From DATLYH01 sp035575035 (GTDB lineage: Bacteria > Planctomycetota > Planctomycetia > Gemmatales > Gemmataceae): a stretch of DNA of 5,427 nucleotides. Under the pieces are notes generated by a model. It did no database searches and had not been told where the DNA came from. It worked only from the letters and a program-made list of their open reading frames with translations. A program made the position numbers and the translations under genes. The stretch covers positions 1-5,427 of the forward strand of contig DATLYH010000176.1 of NCBI GenBank assembly GCA_035575035.1, read 5' to 3'. Below, piece by piece: positions 1 through 4,883 of the stretch (position 1 is the stretch's first letter; the number at the start of each line of letters is the position of its first letter).

Positions 1-20
1 CGGCCGGTTCACACCGGCCG
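1..20. repeat. Perfect hairpin at the left edge of the window
   Basis: CGGCCGGT (1-8) is the exact reverse complement of ACCGGCCG (13-20), leaving a TCAC loop. It lies 37 bases before the DUF1501 start codon and has no T-tract after it. It could separate this gene from an upstream gene outside the window or be a transcript-stabilising hairpin. It may be cut by the window edge. Confidence 0.5.
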
Positions 21-57
21 CTCGCCAAGAAATCAGAGATCAAAGGAGCAAACCACC

Positions 58-1335
58 ATGGCGATCCGGAATTCCCTGAGCAACCTGTCCCGCCGCGACT
101 TCCTCAAGTTCACCGCGGCCGGGGCGGCGCTGACCTCGCTGTCCGGCTGGTTCGACGTGCTGGCAGCCCGCGCCGCCACCATGGGGACCAAGCACAAGTC
201 GTGCATCCTCCTCTGGATGGACGGCGGCCCGTCACACAAAGACACCTTCGACCTGAAACCGGGCACCAAGGACGCCGGCGAGTTCAAGCCGATCCAGACC
301 AGCGTGCCGGGTATCGAGATCAGCGAGCACTTCCCGAAGCTGGCCCAACTGATGCACCACGGGGCCATCCTGCGCAGCATGAGCACCGGCGAAGGGGCCC
401 ACGGCCGGGCCAAGTATTACCTGCACACCGGCTACAAGGAAGGGCAGGGCGGTCTGGTTTACCCCAGCCTCGGCTCGATCGTCTCGGCCGAGCTGGGCCG
501 GGCGGACTTCCCGCTGCCCAATTTCGTCTCGGTCGGCAACCGCGTTTATGGCGCCGGCTTCCTTGGCGCCCGCCACCAGCCGCTGATCGTCAACGACCCG
601 GCCCGCGGCGTCGAGAACCTCAAGGCGATGGTCGGCGAACAGCAGTTCCAGAACCGCGTCGGCCTGCTTGAGGAGCTGGAGGCGGCCTTTAACCGGGAGT
701 ACAAGGCGACCGCCGGCACCGACCACCGCACCACCTACCAGCGGGCCGTCACCTTGATGCAGTCGCGCGAGGCCAAGGCGTTCGATCTGTCACTGGAGCC
801 GGCCGCTTCCCGGGCCGCCTACGGTGAGAGCAAGTTTGGCGAGGGCTGCCTGCTGGCCCGCCGCCTGGTGGAGGTTGGTATCCCCTTCGTCGAGGTGACC
901 CTCGGCGGCTGGGACACGCACCAGAACAACTTCCCCCGGGTCAAGCAGCTCTCGGCCCAGGTCGATCCGGCGATGAGTGCCCTGATCCGAGACCTGAAGG
1001 ACCGCGGCCTGCTCGATTCGACTCTGATCATCTGGATGGGTGAGTTCGGCCGGACGCCGCGAATCAACAACCGTGGCCCGCAGCCGGGACGCGACCACTA
1101 CCCGCGGGCCTGGAGTACGGTGCTCTTCGGCGGCGGCATCAAGGGTGGCCAGGTGATCGGCAAGACCGATGCGGAGGGGGCCACGGTCATCGAGCGGCCG
1201 ATCTCCGCGATCGACTTCCTGGCCACGGTCTGCAAGATCCTGGGAATCGACTACACCAAGCAGAACCAGACCGCCATCGGCCGGCCCATCCGCATCGTGG
1301 ACAAAGGCGCCAACCCGATCACCGAGCTGTTCTAA
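58..1335 (+). CDS. DUF1501 domain protein, Tat-exported
   Basis: A 425-residue DUF1501 (PF07394) protein, a family abundant in planctomycetes and related by fold to the alkaline phosphatase/sulfatase superfamily; no reaction is established for it. A Tat signal is visible: SRRDFLKF at residues 11-18, a hydrophobic stretch at about 19-35 and a plausible cleavage site after A-R-A (37-39), so export in folded form is expected. Family motifs follow: DGGPSHKDTFD (55-65), GGWDTH (283-288), GEFGRTP (328-334) and GRDHYP (344-349). The Asp/His-rich motifs could bind metal, which is inference. The start is supported by AAAGGAG at 42-48, nine bases before the ATG; the length is normal for the family and the frame is intact. 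Related genes usually sit just downstream of a DUF1549/DUF1553 partner, which would be to the left of this window. A probable terminator begins 47 bases after the stop codon, so this is likely the last gene of its unit. Confidence 0.95.
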   Translation: MAIRNSLSNLSRRDFLKFTAAGAALTSLSGWFDVLAARAATMGTKHKSCILLWMDGGPSHKDTFDLKPGTKDAGEFKPIQTSVPGIEISEHFPKLAQLMHHGAILRSMSTGEGAHGRAKYYLHTGYKEGQGGLVYPSLGSIVSAELGRADFPLPNFVSVGNRVYGAGFLGARHQPLIVNDPARGVENLKAMVGEQQFQNRVGLLEELEAAFNREYKATAGTDHRTTYQRAVTLMQSREAKAFDLSLEPAASRAAYGESKFGEGCLLARRLVEVGIPFVEVTLGGWDTHQNNFPRVKQLSAQVDPAMSALIRDLKDRGLLDSTLIIWMGEFGRTPRINNRGPQPGRDHYPRAWSTVLFGGGIKGGQVIGKTDAEGATVIERPISAIDFLATVCKILGIDYTKQNQTAIGRPIRIVDKGANPITELF

Positions 1336-1381
1336 CCGCGCCGGCTCTGGGGATCAATCGCTGCACGGGGGCGGTTCCCTT

Positions 1382-1401
1382 GGGGGCTGCCCCCTTCTTT
1401 T
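1382..1401 (+). terminator. Probable Rho-independent terminator after the DUF1501 gene
   Basis: GGGGG (1382-1386) pairs with CCCCC (1390-1394) across a CTG loop, followed directly by TTCTTTT (1395-1401). The stem is short but all G-C. It lies 47 bases after the DUF1501 stop codon in the right orientation. A second G-run at 1367-1371 could compete for the same C-run. Confidence 0.6.
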
Positions 1402-1445
1402 GCGCCGCAGTTAACTTGATGGGGGCCGGATGCACACTGCGAAGC

Positions 1446-1494
1446 AAGGGCAGGCCCGGTCGATCACCGGCAGGACCCGAACGACCGGCCCCTT
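1446..1494. repeat. Imperfect inverted repeat in the 1336-1813 gene-free stretch
   Basis: AAGGG (1446-1450) pairs with CCCTT (1490-1494), and inside it CCGGTCG (1456-1462) pairs perfectly with CGACCGG (1482-1488). No T-tract follows on the + strand. It is likely an intergenic palindrome, function unknown. Confidence 0.4.
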
Positions 1495-1548
1495 GTCGCC
1501 GGGGCGAGGGAAAGAGCCCTGAGCAGCCCCCCACGGGAAGGCTGAAGG

Positions 1549-1569
1549 AGGTCTTCAAGGACCTTTTTT
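1549..1569 (+). terminator. Weak terminator-like hairpin with six T
   Basis: AGGTC (1549-1553) pairs with GACCT (1560-1564) across TTCAAG, and the run of six T spans 1564-1569. The stem is only five pairs, extendable by G-T and A-T pairs at the cost of the T-tract. It could be a back-up terminator for the DUF1501 transcript. Confidence 0.35.
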
Positions 1570-1590
1570 CGGCGGCGCTGGGGAGGGAAG

Positions 1591-1683
1591 TCACGACCGA
1601 AGCGACCCTACCCACTGAGTATGGAACCCTTTCCGGTGGCGGGCGACGCTGAGCGGCGGATGGAAATGATCCAGCAGAGGCAT
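1591..1683 (-). pseudogene. N-terminal remnant resembling a DUF4058-type protein
   Basis: Reading leftward from an ATG at 1683 there are 30 codons beginning MPLLDHFHPPLS and continuing with RHRKGFHTQW, then a stop at 1591. From memory, this matches the usual opening of a planctomycete protein group annotated as DUF4058 (MPLxDHFxPPL followed by W-x-x-F-H-x-x-W, with Arg in place of the first Trp here). The family protein is far longer. A GAGGGG stretch at the 5' side could be an old ribosome binding site. In the following 250 bases on this strand I see no family-like sequence in any frame, so the rest seems deleted or too decayed to recognise. The alternative is an expressed 30-residue peptide, which I consider less likely. 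The family assignment is recalled, not searched. Confidence 0.45.
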
Positions 1684-1735
1684 GATCTCGCCCCTCAAGA
1701 AATGGACCGGGCATTCCCCTGGACCAATCTTAACG

Positions 1736-1763
1736 CCGTCCGAGGCGAGGAACAACCGGACGG
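1736..1763 (-). terminator. Possible end-of-transcript hairpin for the endonuclease III gene
   Basis: CCGTCCG (1736-1742) and CGGACGG (1757-1763) form a perfect seven-base stem about 50 bases past the minus-strand stop codon, with a 14-base loop. On the minus strand it is followed only by a mixed CGTTAAGATT stretch, not a real T-tract, so terminator function is uncertain. Confidence 0.25.
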
Positions 1764-1813
1764 GGGGCCGGCTCTGTCCCTCCCGCCTTGGCCCATCTCG
1801 CCCCCGGGCGTCG

Positions 1814-2527
1814 TCAGCGATGCGACGTGACGCCCACTTGCCGGCACATCGGCAGCAGCGGACACGTCGAGCACTTCGGGCGGGCGCCCGTGCAGATGTG
1901 CTTGCCGAAGGGCACCAGCAGCGCATTGATCTCCACCCAGTAGGCGTGGGGCAGTTTCGCCTGGAGCGCGGCCATCGTCTTCGCGGGCGTGGTGGTCTGG
2001 ACGTAGCCCCAGCGGTTGGTGATGCGGTGGACGTGAATGTCCACGCCAATGCTCGGCTGATTGCAGGCGATGCCCAGGACCAGGTTAGCGCACTTCGGGC
2101 CGACGCCGCGGAACGACAGCAGCACTTCGCGGTCGCAGGGGATGACGCCGCCGTATTCCTGGACGGCTCGGCGGGCGATCTCATGGATTTGCAGCGCCTT
2201 GGCCTCGTGGAAGGTGGCGTCGGCGATGAGGGCGTCGATCTCCGCGACCGACAGCGCGGCCGTCTCGGCCGGCGTCCGCGCCGCCGCGAAGAACCGCCGG
2301 GCCGTCGGCAGGGTTGTCTCATCGCGTGTGCGGATCGAGATGATGCAGGCCACCAGCTGCTCGAACACTGAGTCATGCCCCTCGGCGGCCAGCTCGAACA
2401 GCGCCGCCTTCGGGTAGGGGGCCACTGCTTTGCGCAGAAGGGCGATGGCCTCCTCGATGTCGAACGGCCGCTTGGCCGCTGCGGGACCGGTCTGCCGCTT
2501 GCCCCCGGTACGCTTGTTGTCGGCCAT
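1814..2527 (-). CDS. nth: Endonuclease III-like DNA glycosylase/AP lyase
   Basis: A 237-residue cytoplasmic base-excision repair enzyme that removes oxidised pyrimidines and cleaves the abasic site. It has the HhH-GPD fold: the helix-hairpin-helix is FRGVGPKCANLV (139-150), with the Schiff-base lysine at K145, and VDIHVHR (162-168) carries the catalytic aspartate D163. The C-terminal cluster C212-x6-C219-x2-C222-x5-C228 is the canonical 4Fe-4S loop. E. coli Nth is 211 residues; the extra length is mostly a basic N-terminal tail (residues 1-20, rich in K, R, G) likely to be disordered. The segment after the first helices reads SIRTRDE (64-70) where E. coli has SAQATD, so substrate choice may differ. 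I chose the ATG at 2527 because GGAGGT lies just upstream (minus strand, 2531-2536, close spacing); a longer in-frame start at 2638 would add 37 residues unlike the family and lie upstream of the TATAAT. It is convergent with DUF1501 and divergent from the FHA gene. A sister glycosylase of the same superfamily cannot be excluded. Confidence 0.93.
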   Translation of the reverse strand: MADNKRTGGKRQTGPAAAKRPFDIEEAIALLRKAVAPYPKAALFELAAEGHDSVFEQLVACIISIRTRDETTLPTARRFFAAARTPAETAALSVAEIDALIADATFHEAKALQIHEIARRAVQEYGGVIPCDREVLLSFRGVGPKCANLVLGIACNQPSIGVDIHVHRITNRWGYVQTTTPAKTMAALQAKLPHAYWVEINALLVPFGKHICTGARPKCSTCPLLPMCRQVGVTSHR

Positions 2528-2563
2528 GCCACCTCCGGATGACGGTTTGTTGCCCGGTGGTGG

Positions 2564-2569
2564 ATTATA
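2564..2569 (-). promoter_or_regulatory. Candidate -10 box for the endonuclease III gene
   Basis: On the minus strand this reads TATAAT, a perfect sigma-70 -10 box, 36 bases before the chosen ATG. It would give a leader of about 30 bases that includes the GGAGGT site. No good -35 match is seen 16-18 bases further upstream, where the sequence is very GC-rich, so an activator or another feature may compensate. Confidence 0.45.
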
Positions 2570-2648
2570 GAGAGCGTATCCTGGATCCGCGCGCCTCATC
2601 GGGAGGAACAAAGACCAATCGGGGCAATTACCAGGCATCCCTGAAGGT

Positions 2649-2716
2649 CTGCCTGATAATGCTCAGGCGGCCGCGCTGGGGGAGCAGCGCCGGACGATGG
2701 GCCGCAAAGATGCGGC
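2649..2716 (+). other. Three adjacent hairpins in the divergent intergenic region
   Basis: CTGCCTGA (2649-2656) pairs with TCAGGCGG (2663-2670, one G-T pair); GCGCTG (2673-2678) pairs with CAGCGC (2685-2690); GCCGCA (2701-2706) pairs with TGCGGC (2711-2716) across AAGA. No gene is seen in 2528-2888. The cluster may be a small structured transcript ending at the terminator-like element at 2779-2800, or simply GC-rich intergenic palindromes. Confidence 0.3.
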
Positions 2717-2778
2717 AACGGGAAGGCAGAGGCAGGGTAAGTCATTCAAGGAATCCCGGTTAGAGGGGCGGCTCAGAG

Positions 2779-2800
2779 GCTGCCCGACGCAGCACTTTTT
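2779..2800 (+). terminator. Terminator-like hairpin upstream of the FHA gene
   Basis: GCTGC (2779-2783) pairs with GCAGC (2789-2793) across CCGAC, followed by AC and two T-runs (2796-2800 and 2803-2807). The same GCTGCCC (2779-2785) can instead pair with GGGCGGC (2766-2772), so two exclusive folds exist. No + strand gene lies upstream that needs a terminator; the T-rich tract may equally act as an upstream element for the adjacent promoter. Confidence 0.4.
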
Positions 2801-2811
2801 CATTTTTCCTG

Positions 2812-2839
2812 TTGACCCGGCAACCGGCTGAGTTAGCAT
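2812..2839 (+). promoter_or_regulatory. Candidate sigma-70 promoter for the FHA gene
   Basis: TTGACC (2812-2817, five of six to the -35 consensus) and TAGCAT (2834-2839, four of six to the -10) are separated by 16 bases. A T-rich stretch lies immediately upstream at 2796-2807. The predicted start near 2846 would leave a leader of about 43 bases before the ATG at 2889. Confidence 0.5.
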
Positions 2840-2888
2840 TAGGTAGGTCAAGCACTTGCGCCCGTCTAGGCTCTCCTGGAAATTTGTC

Positions 2889-3407
2889 ATGGCCGACCCG
2901 CGCTTGAACAGTGTCCATCTGGAGCCGCGCCGGCGAGAGGAATATCGTCGGGCCCGCGAGGCACTGCTCAACGCGCGGGGCTGGCAGACCGTGGCCGCCG
3001 AGTGCCTGCCGGAAACCGGCCGCCGGCCCGTCGAGTCTCCCACCCTCATTCCGAACAACCAGCAACCGCCGGCCAGCGATGTCCGCTTCTGGCTGCAAGA
3101 CCGCGACTTCATCTACCCGCTCAAAGTTGGCCTCAACACCATCGGCCGGGCCCCGGATAACGATGTGGTGCTCGAAGGCTCGTACATCTCGCGGCGGCAC
3201 TGCGTTATCCTGGTCCATGCCAGCGAAGTCTGTGAGCTGTATGATACGGCCAGCAAAAACGGCACCTACCTGAACGGCCAACGAATCACCGGCCCGACCC
3301 GGCTGACCCCGGGCGATGAGATCCGCGTGTGCGACTACCAGCTGCGTTTCCTCAGCCGGGCCGATGTGCCCCCACCTCCCGCGAAGACCATGACCCAGAA
3401 CGATTGA
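2889..3407 (+). CDS. FHA domain protein, small cytoplasmic phosphothreonine reader
   Basis: A 172-residue protein with one forkhead-associated domain at about residues 65-157. FHA domains bind phosphothreonine peptides and typically couple Ser/Thr kinases to their targets. The recognition residues are all present: G86-R87 (TIGRAPDND), S101-R102-R103-H104 (ISRRHC) and N124-G125 with N129-G130 (KNGTYLNG), so phosphopeptide binding is likely intact. Residues 1-60 precede the domain: a charged Arg/Glu-rich helix-like segment (14-30) and then a Pro-rich linker. There is no signal peptide and no membrane segment. I chose the ATG at 2889 although its ribosome site is weak; a TTG at 2856 with GGTAGG upstream would add 11 residues. 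A -35/-10 pair sits just before it. The DUF3500 gene follows 110 bases downstream on the same strand, so co-transcription is possible. No kinase gene is in the window, so the partner is unknown. Confidence 0.9.
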   Translation: MADPRLNSVHLEPRRREEYRRAREALLNARGWQTVAAECLPETGRRPVESPTLIPNNQQPPASDVRFWLQDRDFIYPLKVGLNTIGRAPDNDVVLEGSYISRRHCVILVHASEVCELYDTASKNGTYLNGQRITGPTRLTPGDEIRVCDYQLRFLSRADVPPPPAKTMTQND

Positions 3408-3457
3408 CCCGCGGGTAGTGGGTCGAGACAAGGAGACCGGGAAGCCCAGTTGAGGAT

Positions 3458-3492
3458 ACTTGTCACTTGTAACTTGTCACTTGTTACTTGTG
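3458..3492. repeat. Five tandem ACTTGTN heptamers
   Basis: Five copies of a seven-base unit run head to tail: ACTTGT followed by C, A, C, T and G in turn. The array ends 10 bases before the AAGGAGG site of the DUF3500 gene. Its AT-rich composition contrasts with its surroundings. TGTCAC (3461-3466 or 3475-3480) can also pair with GTGACA (3490-3495). It resembles the short tandemly repeated heptamers known from cyanobacteria and other large bacterial genomes. Confidence 0.85.
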
Positions 3493-3517
3493 ACATGGTG
3501 GGAAGGAGGATGCTGCG

Positions 3518-4552
3518 ATGAAACTGGTCCGCCTGTTTGTAGTCCTGGTGCTGATGGCCGGGCTGGTCGGCGTTGCCTACGTCGGTCAGGCGACCGAGTC
3601 GGCCGGTATTAAGATGACCAGTGCCGCCCAGAAATTCCTTGACACCCTGTCGGCCGAGCAGAAGGCCAAGGCAACTTTCGCCTTCGACGACAAGGAACGC
3701 ACCAACTGGTACTTCGTGCCCCGGGAGACCAAGGACCGGAAGCCGACCCGCAAGGGACTGTCGCTGGAGGAAATGAACGCCGAGCAGAAGGCGGCCGCCC
3801 TGAACCTGGTCAAGGCCGGCACCAGCCCCGACGGCTACATCGCAGCCACCACCATCATGAGTTTGGAGGCGATCCTCCACGAGCTAGAGCAGGGCAGGGG
3901 ACCGACCCGTAATCCGGAGTGGTACTTCTTCACCATCTTTGGTACGCCGTCGAAAAGCGGCAAGTGGGGCTGGCGGGTGGAAGGGCACCACCTGTCACTC
4001 AACTTCACCCTCGACAGCGGCAAGGTGGTCAGCGCCACCCCGGCCTTCTTCGGGGCCAACCCGGCCACGGTCAAGGATGGTCCCAAGAAGGGCCTGCGGA
4101 CGCTGCCGGCTGCGGAGGACCTGGCCCGGGCGTTGTTCAAATCGCTCGACGAGGGGCAACAGCGGATCGCCCGCCAGGAGAAGCCGTTCCGCGAGATCGA
4201 GCAGGCCAATGTCGTCCCCACGGTCGGCGCCCCGGTCGGCCTGCCGGCAGCCCAGATGAACGAGAAACAACGCAGCACTCTGGTGAAACTGATCGAGTCC
4301 TACGCCGAGCGGATGCCGCCGGACATCGCTGCCGTCGAGCTGGCCCAGGTGAAAGAAGCGGGCATCGATAAGGTCCACTTTGCTTACAGCGGCGGCACGG
4401 AGCCGGGCCAGCCGCACACCTATCGCATCCAGGGACCGACCTTTGTCATCGAGTTCCTGAACGTGCAATCCGACTCGGCCAAGAACCCCGCCAACCATAT
4501 CCACAGCGCCTGGCGGAACGTCAAGGGAGACTTCGGCCTGGCCGGCAAGTAG
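3518..4552 (+). CDS. DUF3500 domain protein, secreted
   Basis: A 344-residue protein matching the DUF3500 family (PF12006), whose function is not established. An N-terminal signal is visible: MKLVR, a hydrophobic core at residues 6-21 and a possible cleavage after VGQA (22-25), so the protein probably acts outside the cytoplasm. Family-like segments are FDDKERTNWYFVPR (56-69), GWRVEGHHLSLNFTL (151-165) and the C-terminal block from YRIQGPTFVIEF (302-313) to NHIHSAWR (326-333) and GDFG (337-340). The clustered His157, His158, His327, His329 and Glu312 suggest a metal site; this is inference. The middle (about 183-260) is a charged, less conserved-looking stretch. The start is firm: AAGGAGG at 3503-3509 lies eight bases before the ATG. 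The FHA gene is 110 bases upstream on the same strand; the gap holds a heptamer array and no clear promoter, so the two may share a transcript. No strong terminator follows directly; the nearest structure is the palindrome at 4597-4666. Confidence 0.9.
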   Translation: MKLVRLFVVLVLMAGLVGVAYVGQATESAGIKMTSAAQKFLDTLSAEQKAKATFAFDDKERTNWYFVPRETKDRKPTRKGLSLEEMNAEQKAAALNLVKAGTSPDGYIAATTIMSLEAILHELEQGRGPTRNPEWYFFTIFGTPSKSGKWGWRVEGHHLSLNFTLDSGKVVSATPAFFGANPATVKDGPKKGLRTLPAAEDLARALFKSLDEGQQRIARQEKPFREIEQANVVPTVGAPVGLPAAQMNEKQRSTLVKLIESYAERMPPDIAAVELAQVKEAGIDKVHFAYSGGTEPGQPHTYRIQGPTFVIEFLNVQSDSAKNPANHIHSAWRNVKGDFGLAGK

Positions 4553-4596
4553 GTGCGTCGGACCAAAGAGCCGGCCGCACACCACAACACCATCTC

Positions 4597-4666
4597 CCTC
4601 CTGGTGGGACGGATGGCCCATCCATCTTGCGGACCGGACGGATGGCCCGTTCGTCCTACCAGGGGG
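4597..4666. repeat. Extended palindromic (REP-like) intergenic repeat
   Basis: Arms 4597-4616 and 4647-4666 pair over 20 positions when G-T pairs are allowed (left core CCTGGTGGGACGG, right core TTCGTCCTACCAGG). After one C-C mismatch, CCATCC (4618-4623) pairs with GGATGG (4640-4645). The element also contains a direct repeat GGACGGATGGCCC at 4607-4619 and 4636-4648, each copy being itself close to a small palindrome. This looks like two degenerate copies of an interspersed palindromic unit. It begins 44 bases after the DUF3500 stop codon and has no T-tract. Confidence 0.65.
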
Positions 4667-4741
4667 CGGGTGCGTCCCGCTGCCGGGTGGCGGTTGCCTT
4701 ACTTCGCCTGGGCGATCACCTTGCCGCCCCCTGCTGAAAAA

Positions 4742-4791
4742 TTCGGAGGTCGGTGCCGAAATCTCCGGCGCGCCGGCCGGCACACTCCGAA
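4742..4791. repeat. Nested three-tier palindrome
   Basis: TTCGGAG (4742-4748) pairs with CTCCGAA (4785-4791); inside, GTGCCG (4753-4758) pairs with CGGCAC (4778-4783); at the centre lies the perfect 12-base palindrome CCGGCGCGCCGG (4765-4776). The tiers are separated by small asymmetric internal loops. An alternative pairing CGGAG (4744-4748) with CTCCG (4763-4767) would exclude the central one. No reading frame explains it. Confidence 0.5.
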
Positions 4792-4871
4792 GGCTTCCCC
4801 TCCAATTCATCATCGCAAGCCATTCTACTGCAATGACTTAAGGAATTGTCCCCAATTATTGTTTTCCAAGG

Positions 4872-4877
4872 TATGCT
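4872..4877 (+). promoter_or_regulatory. Possible -10 box for the candidate non-coding RNA
   Basis: TATGCT (four of six to TATAAT) lies in the only AT-rich stretch of this intergenic region (4841-4880), just before the hairpin series. The nearest -35-like hexamer, TTGTCC at 4846-4851, is 20 bases away, which is too far for a good promoter, so support is weak. Confidence 0.25.
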
Positions 4878-4883
4878 TTTAGC

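Noticed and set aside
1594..2532. Long minus-strand open frame overlapping the endonuclease III gene
   Set aside because: Most of it is an Arg/Ser/Pro-rich shadow of the repair gene. Only its last 30 codons, past the end of that gene, look like a family, and these are reported as the DUF4058-like remnant.
2528..2638. Longer endonuclease III start at the ATG at 2638 (37 extra residues)
   Set aside because: The extra part (MPGNCPDWSLF...) is unlike the family, and the GGAGGT at 2531-2536 and the TATAAT at 2564-2569 both favour the ATG at 2527.
2856..2888. TTG start for the FHA protein adding 11 residues
   Set aside because: It has a fair GGTAGG upstream, but an ATG is available at 2889 and the added residues show nothing useful. 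It remains possible.
3458..3492. CRISPR-like array
   Set aside because: The units are seven bases with no spacers, so this is a simple tandem repeat.
4699..4740. Minus-strand stretch ending in GKVIAQAK and a stop, resembling a gene's C-terminus
   Set aside because: It is too short, the frame upstream is broken by the nested palindrome, and no family is recognisable. It may be a relic but cannot be supported.
3995..4813. Long minus-strand open frame opposite the DUF3500 gene
   Set aside because: It is the antisense of a well-supported gene, rich in Gly/Arg/Pro, with no domain and no ribosome site. It arises from the high GC content.
4553..4882. Open frame of 109 codons right after the DUF3500 stop codon
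   Set aside because: It has no ribosome site of its own, runs through two palindromes and has an unlikely composition.
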